From positions 1 through 59,053 of the forward strand of contig LJUR01000001.1 of assembly GCA_001304105.1 (NCBI GenBank): DNA of 59,053 nucleotides, written 5' to 3'. Positions 17,231-27,058 of the stretch are shown here, one piece after another (position 1 is the first letter of the stretch; each line of letters begins with the position of its first letter). A program made the position numbers and the translations under genes. The stretch comes from Deltaproteobacteria bacterium SM23_61. Its GTDB lineage: Bacteria; Desulfobacterota; SM23-61. The notes below the pieces were generated by a model, which worked only from the letters and a program-made list of their open reading frames with translations, did no database searches and was not told the origin of the DNA.

Positions 17231-18916
17231 ATGAGCCAGAAGCCCGATAAAGTTATCTACACCATGATGGAGGTGGGCCGATACTACGACAAGAAGCCGG
17301 TCCTGGAGGACATTTCCCTGGGTTATTTTTACGGGGCCAAGATCGGGGTGATCGGTCTGAATGGATCGGGGAAGAGCTCCCTCCTCCGGATCATGGCCGG
17401 GGTGGACATTGAATTCGTCGGCCAGACCATTCTCTCCCCGGGTTATTCCATCGGCTTTCTGGAGCAGGAACCCAGGCTGGACGATTCCAAGACCGTCCGG
17501 GAGATCGTGGAGGAAGGCGTCAAAGGAACCGTCGACCTGCTCAAGGAGTTCGAGAGGATCAACGAAAAATTTGCCGAGCCCATGTCCGACGACGAAATGA
17601 ATAAACTCCTCGAGCGCCAGGGGCAGGTCCAGGAAAAGCTGGACGCCCAGGGAGCTTGGGATCTTGACAGCCGTCTGGAAATGGCCATGGACGCCCTGAG
17701 GTGCCCGCCCGGCGATACGCCGGCCAGGGTCCTCTCCGGCGGGGAGCGCCGGCGCGTCGCCCTTTGCCGCCTTCTCCTGCAGAAACCCGACATCCTGCTT
17801 CTCGACGAACCCACCAACCATCTGGACGCCGAGACCGTAGGCTGGCTGGAGGCACACTTGCAGCAATACCCGGGCACGGTCATCGCCGTGACCCACGACC
17901 GGTATTTTCTGGACAACGTGGCCGGCTGGATCCTGGAGCTGGACCGGGGCCGGGGAATCCCCTGGAAGGGAAATTACTCCTCCTGGCTCGAGCAGAAGAG
18001 GACCCGCCTGCAGCAGGAAGAAAAGGCCGAGACCGCCCGGCAGAAAACCCTCCAGCGGGAACTGGAATGGATCCGCATGGCCCCCAAGGCCCGCCAGGCC
18101 AAGGGAAAGGCGAGGGTCAACGCCTATGAAGCCCTGTTGAGCCAGGAGACGGAAAAGCGCCGGGAGGACCTGGAGATCTATATCCCTTCCGGTCCCCGCC
18201 TGGGGAACCTGGTCATTGAAGCAAAAGATTTAAGCAAGGCTTATGGAGAAAAGCTCCTCTTCGAGGGAATGAACTTCAACCTTCCGCCCGGGGGAATCGT
18301 GGGGGTCATCGGGCCAAATGGCGCTGGAAAAACAACTCTCTTCCGGCTGATCACGAGCCAGGAAGAAGCGGACCGGGGAACGATCCGGATCGGGGAGACG
18401 GTAAAACTCGCCTACGTAGATCAGAGTCGGGATCATCTGGACTCGGAGAAAACTATCTGGCAGGAAATTTCCGGGGGACAGGACATGCTCCAGCTTGGGA
18501 ACCGGGAGGTAAATTCCCGGGCTTACGTAGCCCGTTTTAATTTTCCCGGCTCGGAACAACAGAAGAAGGTGGGTTTACTCTCGGGAGGGGAAAGGAACCG
18601 GGTTCATTTTGCCAAGATGCTGAAGGAAGGCGGCAACGTCATCTTGTTGGACGAGCCCACCAATGACCTGGACGTGAACACCTTGCGGGCTCTGGAGGAG
18701 GCCCTCGAAAACTTCGCCGGCTGCGCCGTGGTGATCAGCCACGACCGCTGGTTCCTCGACCGAATCGCCACCCACATCCTTGCTTTTGAGGGGGACAGCA
18801 AGGCCGTCTGGTTCGCCGGGAATTATTCCGACTATGAAGCCGACCGCAAAAGAAGACTCGGTGCCGCCGCCGACCAGCCCCACCGGATCAAGTACCGCCA
18901 GCTGACGCGCAGATAA
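17231..18916 (+). CDS. ettA: Energy-dependent translational throttle protein EttA (ABC-F ATPase)
   Basis: A 561-aa soluble protein with two ABC ATPase domains and no membrane segments, the ABC-F design. EttA binds the ribosomal E site and gates the first elongation steps according to ATP/ADP ratio. First Walker A is GLNGSGKSS with [12 protein letters not shown] and [11 protein letters not shown]. The interdomain linker contains [16 protein letters not shown], an EttA-type signature. Second Walker A is GPNGAGKTT with [13 protein letters not shown] and [10 protein letters not shown]. Length matches EttA (about 555). It is the last plus-strand gene before the accessory region. Confidence 0.93.
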   Translation: MSQKPDKVIYTMMEVGRYYDKKPVLEDISLGYFYGAKIGVIGLNGSGKSSLLRIMAGVDIEFVGQTILSPGYSIGFLEQEPRLDDSKTVREIVEEGVKGTVDLLKEFERINEKFAEPMSDDEMNKLLERQGQVQEKLDAQGAWDLDSRLEMAMDALRCPPGDTPARVLSGGERRRVALCRLLLQKPDILLLDEPTNHLDAETVGWLEAHLQQYPGTVIAVTHDRYFLDNVAGWILELDRGRGIPWKGNYSSWLEQKRTRLQQEEKAETARQKTLQRELEWIRMAPKARQAKGKARVNAYEALLSQETEKRREDLEIYIPSGPRLGNLVIEAKDLSKAYGEKLLFEGMNFNLPPGGIVGVIGPNGAGKTTLFRLITSQEEADRGTIRIGETVKLAYVDQSRDHLDSEKTIWQEISGGQDMLQLGNREVNSRAYVARFNFPGSEQQKKVGLLSGGERNRVHFAKMLKEGGNVILLDEPTNDLDVNTLRALEEALENFAGCAVVISHDRWFLDRIATHILAFEGDSKAVWFAGNYSDYEADRKRRLGAAADQPHRIKYRQLTRR

Positions 18917-18961
18917 GCGCCCCCAAAACAGTGCTGGGTGCTGAGAAAGTAGGATCAAAAA

Positions 18962-19969
18962 GGGGTCAGGCTTGCAAAGTTTGAGATTTTAAGAGCGCAT
19001 GTTTCAACTCTTCCATGGTTGCAGACAATTTAGTATCCCTCTTCGAAAGCACACGGACCCTCCTCGCCCCTGAACTCAAGGTCGATATATCCCGATTCAC
19101 CCGCTTGCTTAAATCCTTCAAAGTTAGCTTTCTCGACTCCAAAACTAACCAAGCAATGACCCCACGAACCTCGGAAACCCGATGGCCCCTCCCTGCAGCC
19201 GAAAGTTCCGACTCTTTTACGCCATAATAATGGCAGACTTTCTCGATTATCTTCCCCATCCCTGGGACCCGCTCGACCCTACGCTCCTCTCGGCTGAGAA
19301 CCTCTTCGATAAAAGTGTCATCCCCCAGAACTCTTCGTTCACCCCTTTTCCCCCGGTGAAATTCCTCCCGGTGTCCTTCGGCTTTGCCGGAATGAACAAA
19401 CTCCCGGTATTCTTTTCTCGCCCGACTTCGGCGCGAAGAAAATTGAGATAGAACCCAATCTCTCGTGAGCCAAGGTAACTTCTTCTCTCCTAAATAAGCG
19501 AGATGACTGCTCCACGGATACTCCTCCGGAGATCCAACCATTCCAGCCCGCACCGGATTCAGATGGAGATAACGGACCAGCTCCAGCAAATAAGAATCCC
19601 CATCCACCAGAACAGCCTTATAGCGCCCTTGGAATAGATGCCCGACCCGATCTTGCCGTCGGTTCGTCCACTGCGTATACCGAAAACATAGGTTTTGCAT
19701 GATCCGCGATAAAGAAACCTCTCCGACCTGCACGGCTAAATGAATATGATTTGGCATTAAACAAAAGGCATGGACCCGGTGATCGTATCTCTCCAGCCCA
19801 TCCTGCAATAGGCTTAGAAAATGGAACCGGTCCGCAGCCGAGAAAAAAATTTCCTGGCGTGCGTTCCCTCGCACCACGACATGATAAACCGCTCCCGGAT
19901 AGTGAATTCTCGGCTTTCGGGCCATGAAAGTAATATACCCAAAATTTCAAAATATGCAAGCCTGACCCC
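18962..19969. mobile_element. Complete RAYT-type (IS200-like, Y1) element with 15-bp inverted ends
   Basis: The left end GGGGTCAGGCTTGCA (18962-18976) is the exact reverse complement of the right end TGCAAGCCTGACCCC (19955-19969). Between them lies one transposase gene filling almost the whole 1008 bp. The stop codon of the transposase lies within the left end. No target duplication is obvious at the borders. Confidence 0.8.
18966..19925 (-). CDS. REP-associated tyrosine transposase (Y1/RAYT family)
   Basis: A 319-aa HUH single-strand transposase. The N-terminus is typical (RKPRIHYPGAVYHVVVRGN). The HUH motif appears as MPNHIHLAVQ near residue 63, and the catalytic Tyr as RYLHLNPVRAGMV near residue 118, followed by YPWSSHLAYLG. 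The C-terminal third (about 230-319; VSEVRGVIAWL, LTLKDLSKRVNRDISTLSSG) resembles a DnaA-C-like helix-turn-helix, a known fusion in this group. It appears intact, so the element may be active. A truncated relative lies 3.2 kb away at 22978-23246. Confidence 0.92.
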   Translation of the reverse strand: MARKPRIHYPGAVYHVVVRGNARQEIFFSAADRFHFLSLLQDGLERYDHRVHAFCLMPNHIHLAVQVGEVSLSRIMQNLCFRYTQWTNRRQDRVGHLFQGRYKAVLVDGDSYLLELVRYLHLNPVRAGMVGSPEEYPWSSHLAYLGEKKLPWLTRDWVLSQFSSRRSRARKEYREFVHSGKAEGHREEFHRGKRGERRVLGDDTFIEEVLSREERRVERVPGMGKIIEKVCHYYGVKESELSAAGRGHRVSEVRGVIAWLVLESRKLTLKDLSKRVNRDISTLSSGARRVRVLSKRDTKLSATMEELKHALLKSQTLQA

Positions 19970-20945
19970 CTACATAGACCGGATGTCCTTTCCGGGCGGA
20001 CTCAGCGAGGGCATCGAGGACCCGCATATTGCGGATGCTGTCTTCCGGTTCAACCTCCAGAGGCATTTGGCCAAGGGCCGCATCGGCGAAATGCTCCACC
20101 ATCCGCTGATACTCGTCAGCACCCGGAACGGTCTCCACTTTTCCTTCCTCTTCATCAACACCCCGGATTCGAAACCAGCAGTCTTTCTCCCAGGGGATGA
20201 AAGCGTCGTGAGGCAATTCGATGGCGCCCCGGGTACCCACCACGCTAAAGGTCTGTTGAAGGGCGGTCACGAAACTGGCTTCAACAATGGCCATTTCCCC
20301 CCGCGGGAATCGGAGAATTCCGACAAAAGTCAAGTCCACCCCGGTGGGCCCATACTGGGCCGACCCCTGAACGAATTCCGGTTCAGCCCCCAGGATCCAT
20401 CTGGCCAAACTCACCCCGTAGCAGCCCACATCCAGTAAGGCCCCTCCGCCCATTTCAGGCCGGAAGCGGATGTCTTGGGGGTCCGGATGGGGAAAACAAA
20501 AGGCCGAACGAACAAGCCGGATCTCACCGACGAGTCCTTCCGCTACGAGAGATTTGATACGTCGGCTTCGGGGATGGAAACGGTACATCAACCCTTCCAT
20601 CAACAACTTCCCTCTGGCTTTCGCCTCCTCGACCATCCTCTGGGCCTCTTCCCCATTCCTAGCCAGAGGCTTTTCACAAAGGACATGTTTCCCGGCCCGC
20701 AAGGCTTTGAGGGTCCATTCACAGTGGAGATGATTGGGAAGGGGGATATACACCGCATCGACGGCGGGGTTTTCCAGAACCTCCTCGTATCCCGGGCAGG
20801 CCCCGGGGATTTCATGTTCGAGAGCGAGGGATTGGGCCTGTTCCTCGGAACGGCAACCCACAGAAACAATCCTCCCGTTCCGGGAACGTTTCAATGCGGG
20901 AATCATGCAGCGCTGAGCGATTCGGGCGCTTCCCAAAATTCCCCA
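19947..20945 (-). pseudogene. Gfo/Idh/MocA family oxidoreductase lacking its own start, tail replaced by RAYT sequence
   Basis: Translation from 20945 gives WGILGSARIAQ, the NAD-binding N-terminus of a Gfo/Idh/MocA sugar dehydrogenase, then AVYIPLPNHLH, KHVLCEKPLARN, the GGGALLDVGCYGVSLARWILG motif with the catalytic His position changed, and EYQRMVEHFADA. Thus almost the whole enzyme (about 320 aa) is present. However, there is no plausible initiation codon before WGILG. The upstream part of the open frame (to 21113) overlaps the 3' end of the neighbouring gene in another frame. The last residues (GGQACIF) are encoded by the RAYT element end. Probably non-functional, or translated only through frameshifting from the upstream gene. 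Confidence 0.75.
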
Positions 20946-22500
20946 GCACCCCCAGCAATAGATGATCTGCCAGATTGCGATGGAAGGGAAACCTACCGGG
21001 AGAAAAAACGGGCAATTGTTGATCGGCCCAGACACCCGGGCTTTGACGCCGCCGAAGCATAAGCCGGGGAAGAGATTCGGTAACCGGAATGGCTTTCTCC
21101 CGGTAAAAATCAACCGGGTCTGTTTCCCGGACGGTTACTTCGCTCCAATGGCCGACGATGGCTCCTTCTGTACCCAGGAGATACCACTTCGGTTTCCTCA
21201 GCGCCGCGATGTCCGAATAAAGAAATTCTGCCTCTCGCCCGTCCTGGAAAAGAATCTGAACCCGGATCTGGTCGGCATTGGTTACATCATGCCAAACCCG
21301 CTTGTGACGGGTGCCGGTAATCGACTGGGTCGGGCCGGGAAAAAGATTCAAAATCCAATCCACATGATGGGCGCCCCAGTCGAAAGCCGCATCTCCCGAG
21401 ATCGGCTGGTGGGAATGCCAGTAGGAGCAAGGATGGGCGAAGTTTCCCACGAAAGTCTCCAAATAGAAAAGATCACCGATCCAACCGCTGCGGATGGCAT
21501 TTTGGATGGCCAGGAAATCAAGATCCCAGCGGCGGTTTTGGTAGCAACTCAGGATTCGGCCGTTCACTTGAGATGCTTCGATCATTTCTTCGGCTTCGGT
21601 CCGGGTCAGACACAAGGGCTTCTCGCATACGATATGCTTTCCGGCTTGCAGAAGCTGAATCGCCAGGGCGGCATGGGTATTGGGCGGGGTGGCAATCATT
21701 ACCAAATCTACATCCGGATCCCGTCCCAATTCGTCGGCGCTTTCATAAGCCCGACACTCAGGAAAATCCTGGCGGCATTGCAAAAGCCTCTGGGGACTAT
21801 AATCACAAAAGGCCCGCAGGTGGTACCCAGGAACTTCCTTCAGGGCCAGGGCATGCAGATATCCCACTGAACCAAGGGGTCCATAACCCAGGATGGCGAC
21901 TTGTAAGGGAGCCGGGTCGGTCAGTCCGGCCAGATGCCTCACCAAGCGATAAACGAACTGCTGAAGAAAAGGCTCCCCGTAAGCCTGTAAGGTGGTGCAG
22001 CCGATGATCCCTTTTCCTTCCTGGCGGATGACCGCCAACCCCGCTTCTTGGAAACACCACACGGTGGTCAAAAGGGACTGCGTATTTTCGTCCACGGCTT
22101 TCAAAGGTAAAAAACGATCATAGATATGAAACTCCGCCGGGAGGCGACGGGCGATGGGATGGTGGGGATCGGAGAACCGGACCCGAAGTTCCGAAACCGG
22201 CCCGGGATTCCCCGTTTGAACGCCGAAGATGGAAGGAAACCAGGAACCTCCCAAGGCCAGGCACCCGCCTCCCCCTGCGACGTAGTTCATCAACTCCTGT
22301 TGCGCTGGCAACGAAAGAACCCCGGCGTCCGTTAATATGATGACCTGATAATGATTTAATTCGGCGGGCAAGCGAGACGATGCCTGGACCTCTGCCCGAA
22401 CTTGATGGGTTTTTTGGAAATAATTATAAAGGGGCTCAATGGAATTGCGATTCTCTCCCGTCTCTCCGGCGAGAAAGAGCACACGGGCGGGTGCCAGCAT
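20812..22500 (-). CDS. ThuA-like / Gfo-Idh-MocA fusion oxidoreductase, damaged C-terminus
   Basis: The N-terminal part (residues about 1-195; RVLFLAGETGENRNS, GGGCLALGG, GIIGCTTLQAYGEPF) resembles the ThuA/GATase1-like fold often found next to sugar dehydrogenases. The rest is a Gfo/Idh/MocA dehydrogenase: VAILGYGPLGSVGYLHA, DLVMIATPPNTHA, KHIVCEKPL, DWGAHHVDWIL. Homology ends at FPFHRNLADHLLLG (about residue 518, near base 20950), which should be followed by about 50 more residues. Instead the frame runs on through unrelated sequence to 20812. Start ATG 22500 follows GGAGGGG. The fusion is plausible as a natural protein; the end has been lost in a deletion. Confidence 0.8.
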   Translation of the reverse strand: MLAPARVLFLAGETGENRNSIEPLYNYFQKTHQVRAEVQASSRLPAELNHYQVIILTDAGVLSLPAQQELMNYVAGGGGCLALGGSWFPSIFGVQTGNPGPVSELRVRFSDPHHPIARRLPAEFHIYDRFLPLKAVDENTQSLLTTVWCFQEAGLAVIRQEGKGIIGCTTLQAYGEPFLQQFVYRLVRHLAGLTDPAPLQVAILGYGPLGSVGYLHALALKEVPGYHLRAFCDYSPQRLLQCRQDFPECRAYESADELGRDPDVDLVMIATPPNTHAALAIQLLQAGKHIVCEKPLCLTRTEAEEMIEASQVNGRILSCYQNRRWDLDFLAIQNAIRSGWIGDLFYLETFVGNFAHPCSYWHSHQPISGDAAFDWGAHHVDWILNLFPGPTQSITGTRHKRVWHDVTNADQIRVQILFQDGREAEFLYSDIAALRKPKWYLLGTEGAIVGHWSEVTVRETDPVDFYREKAIPVTESLPRLMLRRRQSPGVWADQQLPVFSPGRFPFHRNLADHLLLGVLGNFGKRPNRSALHDSRIETFPEREDCFCGLPFRGTGPIPRSRT

Positions 22501-22977
22501 TGAATTCCCCTCCTTCCGGCCTGGAAGTTTTTCACCTGCTTTAAAAATCTTCTTTGGAATCCACCCGGGAAATGGCCGGTGGAGGTCCTTACGGGGACGG
22601 TCTTTTCTTTTTACCTATTGTAAATATTCGCCTTTTTCCCAGCCCGAGTTTCCTGCAGGAATGGGGACAGATGATTCAGAAATGACGTTCGATCCTGGTC
22701 ATCAAAAAAATAAGTCTCTTTTTTATGCCCCCGGCCATCACATGCTGGAAAAGTCCAGAGCAATCTAACCGAGCGCCTCGGGGCCCAAAGGCATCATAAA
22801 TCAGCGGGATCGAATAATCAAACAGAAAAGAACCTCCCCACTCAGATATTAGGATGGGAATCAAATTCAGGACTTGCAAGGGAGTAGCTCTTTCGAGCAG
22901 GCGGAGTGGGTTTTTGGAGAAAATCATAATGCCTAATTACCGACGCGTGACCCCGACGGGGCTAAGTTCTTCGAAAT
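22501..22977. other. Intergenic region, nothing recognised
   Basis: About 480 bases between the fusion oxidoreductase and the RAYT remnant. An 83-codon minus-strand frame at 22676-22927 is open but has no motif, no good ribosome-binding site and no recognised family. It may be a decayed gene. Confidence 0.4.
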
Positions 22978-23246
22978 GATCCGCGATAAAGGGATCTGTC
23001 CGACCTACACGGCCAAATGAATATGATTTGGCAATAAACAAAAGGCATGGACCCGGTGATCGTATCTCTCCAACCCATCCTGCAATAGGCTTAGAAAATG
23101 GAACCGGTCCGTCGCCGAGAAAAAAAATTCATGCCGCGCGTTCCCTCTTACCACGACATGATAAACCGCCCCCGGATAGTGAATTTTCGGCTTTCGGGCC
23201 ATGAAAGTAATATACTCAAAATTTCAAAATATGCAAGCCTGACCCC
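22978..23246. mobile_element. Truncated RAYT element (5' end of transposase and right terminus only)
   Basis: About 270 bp nearly identical to 19700-19969 of the complete element, ending in the same 15-bp terminus TGCAAGCCTGACCCC (23232-23246). Similarity stops abruptly at 22978, and no matching left end follows. Confidence 0.85.
23005..23202 (-). pseudogene. RAYT transposase N-terminal fragment with amber codon
   Basis: The 65 codons from ATG 23202 match the start of the intact transposase almost residue for residue (RKPKIHYPGAVYHVVVRGN; LPNHIHLAV). The CAG glutamine codon after HIHLAV in the intact copy is TAG here. Beyond it the frame continues to match (VGQIPLSRII) for a few residues before homology ends at the truncation. 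It is clearly a decayed copy. Confidence 0.85.
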
Positions 23247-23278
23247 TTCTTTGACACTTTTTCCATACGGATCTCTTT

Positions 23279-26200
23279 CTAGAAACCCAGCTGAGCCCTG
23301 GCCTTCTCGATCTGCTGCTTATACTCCCGGGCTTTGTTCCTATAGTCGTCTTGGGCCTCGGTCAAGAGCCGGTTGGCCAGTCGATCTGCCTTCCTGAATT
23401 CCGTCCTGGCCTCGGCCATAAGGCTGCTGTTGGCGAGATGAAGGGCCTTCTGAAAGTTCGCGATCATGAGGTAATAAACGGCCGGCATATTCTCTCCGTC
23501 TCTCTTCAGAAGTCCGGACATCGCTTCCTCGAGCTGCCTCATCTTTTCGACATTATCCAGCTTGCCGAGGGAGGCCAGGGCCGCGTTGGTCAGAAGAGCG
23601 TGCTTGTTCCGCTTTAGCGTCGCCACGTCCTTGGCCTCGAGCTGCTGCCGGGCCCCTTCAAGCCATGTCTCTATATCGCTGTCGATGTCCAGAATCAGCG
23701 ACCCGGCTTCTATGGGCTTATTCTCAATCCAGTCGCTATAGCACTTAACCAAGCTGTCGAGAACGGCCTGGCTGGCCGGATTCTCTTTCATCTGCATCCG
23801 GAGGACCTTCAACGCTCCCCGGTAGTTCTTGCTTTTCAACAAACCGTCGATCTCACCGGGGAGCTTTAGCGAATTCAAGTGCTTCCGGCATTCCTCCCGT
23901 CCTTCCTTCCAGAATCCGTTCTTAGCCGCCGCTTCCAGGAAGGGAATCGCCTTCTCCGGCACTCTCTGCTTATGATATAGGATGAAAAGGTGCTGGGCCG
24001 GACCGGTCAAAGCGGGATACCTTCTGCACCTCTCCTCTAAAAACTTCGCCGCCGCCCCTGAACCATCCGTGCCTTTCAGCGACTTTATCACTTCCTCGGG
24101 ATAGAAGCGTGAGGCTTCATCAATGGCTTTTAAAACGTTCTTCAAGTTTTCGTCATTTCTATCCGCAAGCTTTTCCCAGAACGGGCGGTATCTAGTTAGC
24201 CCTGCCGCCAGCTTCCAGAACAGGTCTTCCCGGCGTTTCCTGTCCACCCGGTCATCAAAAAGGTATTGGAGCACCATCACGGTATGTCCCGTAACCATGA
24301 AGTCGAGGGTTTCAATGACCGCTGACGCCTCCCCCGCCCGGAGGGAGCTGACGGCAGATTCTTGGTAGTCTGCGCTCGTACCGGTGGGGAGCATGTTGAG
24401 ACGGTCAAGCAGAGGGAGGAAATCAACAGACTTGATTTTGTGGATCCAATCCTTCGAGTCACGCAAGGCCACGAAGAAGGTTTTTTTCAGCCGATAAACA
24501 TCGGCAATCCAGTGGACATACTTCTCTTCGTCACGGTCAAAATCAATGTTCTTAGAAATTGTCCGGCCTTCTGTTCCAGCACACGCCTCGAAAGCCTTCC
24601 GCAGGAGGTCGGAACAGATTTTCCGGAAGCCTTCCTGCGCTTTGGGCGGCAGGTAGGTACAGGCCTCCTGCACAAACGAGAGCATTTCGTCAAGGGCCTT
24701 CTGCCGCCGCTCGGGACCGGCCGTCCTCTCCACTCCGAGGACGAGCGTCGGGGTGTTAAGGTTCATCCTTCTATTCAGGAATTCGGCAACCTTGTGGGAA
24801 ATGAACTCTTCAAGATATCCGGGGCTGTTGGCCACAGAGAGAAGGTTCGTCGCGTCTTTCTTGCCCTGGCGCGCCTCAACCTCGTCCTTTAGGAGTCCGG
24901 CCGAGTAGGCCGAGGCAAAGTCGCGGTGGAAATCCGCCCGCCTCTCGGCATGGGGACGAGGGTCCTGCAGTAGGATATCGCACAGGTAGAGTCTTTCGCC
25001 ATAGGCTCTCCACGCCCCGAGGATCGCAGAATGATCCTTTTCGTTAAGGGATTCGTAGACCGCGATGTTTTTCAGGGCATCGAGGTTGAGCGCATCTTCC
25101 GCAATGAGGTCATTCCATAAGGCCAGAGCCCTCTCCGGCTGGCTCAGCCGATAAAGGAGTTCCGCCGCCTCGGACTTGACCATGGCCCGGAGCGCTTGAA
25201 GGGACGGGTGACGCATATCCGCCTCGGAGTATTCACGGAAGGGCGCCAGTCTCTTTTCGATTACCGCGTCGACTTCCCGGTCGACGAGGTCCAGGGCTTT
25301 CTTAACGCCCTCAATTCCGGCCAGTTTGTCTGGCCATTTCTTCTCAACGGGCCCGAGATCAGGCTTCCCGCCCTCATCCCCGTTTACGACTCCGGACGGA
25401 GGCGCCTCGTCCGGCAAGCCCGAAGCTTCCCGTGCCGCCTGGATGAATCTCCCCAAATCTACCGAAATGTTGACCTCCGACGCCGTCTTCCCCTCAGCCT
25501 GAGATTTGAGGCTCCGGTCGATCCTGTTCTGGACGACGGCCAGGCCTTTGGGCATCTTGAGCTCGTTGAAATTTTTTCGGCAGGTATCTATCCGGTCGAC
25601 GAAATCATTGCCCAGTTCGGCCGCCTTAAGCTTCTGTGCCCGCCCGGTCAGGCTCTGAAGGCGCTCGATACCAGCGTTTCCCACCCTATTGAGCAAGCCG
25701 ATGAACTCCGTAACGGCGGTGTGGTCCTTGACGGCCTGAGAGTATTCTTGGGAATCGCCGATTTTCTTTGACATCGGCTCGAGTTTTGTCTTAAGAAAAG
25801 AAAAGACGTCATACCGAGCCTGTTCCAGCTTGCGGCAGGAGGCTTCGAGTTCCCCGAGAACGTTTCGGGCCCCGGCGACGTCGATCGCTTCCTCCTTCGG
25901 CTTGGCAAGGAGAGCATCGTTCATGGGCGCCGGCTCGGGAGCTTCAAGCTCCTCGGCGGCATTCAGGAGAACCTTGATGAACGTGGCGGCCTTTTTTTCC
26001 GTCTGTTCCCGAGTCTCTCCCCCCTCGGCCGATAGGCCTTCTTTCTCGACAAATCCCCGCGCCAGGCGGTACATCCCGAGGGCCCGGAATTCGAGCGGCT
26101 GTCGGAGAAGCCGTCGGTGGTGGACAAGCGCCGCCAGGAGGGGCGGGATTTTCCCCTCCTTAAGAGCGGAGGCGAGTCGCTGCGGCACGTCCGTGAGCTT

Positions 26201-27058
26201 CGCCTCAAAAAGCTCGCACAGGGTTTCAAGCAGAAGGAGAGATGCATCCTGCGGTTCGTCTGCGAAATTCTTTATGAGTCGCCGGATCGTCGAGACGGGA
26301 TATCCCGCGATCAGCCACTCTATGCCCAGCACGGAAAAGGCCATGTTTCCGCCCGTTCTCTCCCGGCACATCTTGATAATCCGGTCCAGGAGGGGCAGCA
26401 TTTCATCCCGGATTTTCTCTCGCGGCTCCCTTTCAAGGAGGTCTTCAACTATAAGATCGTAAATTCCCGTCCAGCGACAGGTGCCGGCCCCGGAGACGCG
26501 CTTCCAAAGTCCACGGGTAGATTGCGGTTTGGCCGATTCAGGGGCATCCTGTCTCTCCGGCGTCTGCGCGCCTTTGAGCTTGGGAGGGTCAAAATCCAGA
26601 AGATCCTCGGAGAATTCGTCCTGTCCCTCGCTGATCCGGGCGGCGATGTTCTCTCCTCTCAGACGCAACCCGTCTGGTTCGTACCCAGTCTTGCCGTGGT
26701 ATTCTCTGTTGATCTCTTTCTGGAGGAGACTGATGTGGGCCCAGATGCGATGGCTGCTCGGATTGTATTGAGCTGCCCGCCTGATCCAGCCTGACGCTTT
26801 CTTCATCTTGTTCTGGCCGTAGAAGAGCCGGGCCAAATGGTACGCATACCGGGGGTTGGTCCCGTCGATTCTCTGCCCTTCCTTCAGATAGGAAACGGCC
26901 TCGCTCGGCGGCGTGGCCGGGTGGAGGGCTAGGCGGAAGCAGGCTTCGGCCAGGGCTTCGAGCTCTTCGGGAGTGGCCTGTCGTCTTTTCCGCAGCAAGT
27001 GGATACGGCGGACGTGGTCGAGCAGTTTTTCTCTTTCCCACAGAAGCGCCCGCCTCAT
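23279..27058 (-). CDS. 1259-aa helical-repeat (TPR-like) protein, last gene of the Hsp70-TIR operon
   Basis: A very large, almost entirely alpha-helical protein. Residues about 30-115 look like TPR units (EAVSYLKEGQRIDGTNPRYAYHLARLFY in part, KASGWIRRAAQYNP). Residues about 600-720 and 960-1240 again show TPR-like pairs (RALALWNDLIAEDALNLDALKNIAVY in part; RGALKVLRMQMKENPASQ). No signal peptide, membrane segment, Walker motif or protease motif was seen. No enzymatic domain is recognised. It overlaps the TIR gene by four bases (ATGA), so it is translationally coupled to it. Inference: a scaffold or sensor for the TIR effector and the chaperone components. I do not recognise a specific family. 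Confidence 0.8.
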   Translation of the reverse strand: MRRALLWEREKLLDHVRRIHLLRKRRQATPEELEALAEACFRLALHPATPPSEAVSYLKEGQRIDGTNPRYAYHLARLFYGQNKMKKASGWIRRAAQYNPSSHRIWAHISLLQKEINREYHGKTGYEPDGLRLRGENIAARISEGQDEFSEDLLDFDPPKLKGAQTPERQDAPESAKPQSTRGLWKRVSGAGTCRWTGIYDLIVEDLLEREPREKIRDEMLPLLDRIIKMCRERTGGNMAFSVLGIEWLIAGYPVSTIRRLIKNFADEPQDASLLLLETLCELFEAKLTDVPQRLASALKEGKIPPLLAALVHHRRLLRQPLEFRALGMYRLARGFVEKEGLSAEGGETREQTEKKAATFIKVLLNAAEELEAPEPAPMNDALLAKPKEEAIDVAGARNVLGELEASCRKLEQARYDVFSFLKTKLEPMSKKIGDSQEYSQAVKDHTAVTEFIGLLNRVGNAGIERLQSLTGRAQKLKAAELGNDFVDRIDTCRKNFNELKMPKGLAVVQNRIDRSLKSQAEGKTASEVNISVDLGRFIQAAREASGLPDEAPPSGVVNGDEGGKPDLGPVEKKWPDKLAGIEGVKKALDLVDREVDAVIEKRLAPFREYSEADMRHPSLQALRAMVKSEAAELLYRLSQPERALALWNDLIAEDALNLDALKNIAVYESLNEKDHSAILGAWRAYGERLYLCDILLQDPRPHAERRADFHRDFASAYSAGLLKDEVEARQGKKDATNLLSVANSPGYLEEFISHKVAEFLNRRMNLNTPTLVLGVERTAGPERRQKALDEMLSFVQEACTYLPPKAQEGFRKICSDLLRKAFEACAGTEGRTISKNIDFDRDEEKYVHWIADVYRLKKTFFVALRDSKDWIHKIKSVDFLPLLDRLNMLPTGTSADYQESAVSSLRAGEASAVIETLDFMVTGHTVMVLQYLFDDRVDRKRREDLFWKLAAGLTRYRPFWEKLADRNDENLKNVLKAIDEASRFYPEEVIKSLKGTDGSGAAAKFLEERCRRYPALTGPAQHLFILYHKQRVPEKAIPFLEAAAKNGFWKEGREECRKHLNSLKLPGEIDGLLKSKNYRGALKVLRMQMKENPASQAVLDSLVKCYSDWIENKPIEAGSLILDIDSDIETWLEGARQQLEAKDVATLKRNKHALLTNAALASLGKLDNVEKMRQLEEAMSGLLKRDGENMPAVYYLMIANFQKALHLANSSLMAEARTEFRKADRLANRLLTEAQDDYRNKAREYKQQIEKARAQLGF

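Noticed and set aside
22676-22927. 83-codon minus-strand frame between the oxidoreductase and the RAYT remnant
   Set aside because: No recognisable motif, weak start and no supporting neighbour; may be decayed sequence.
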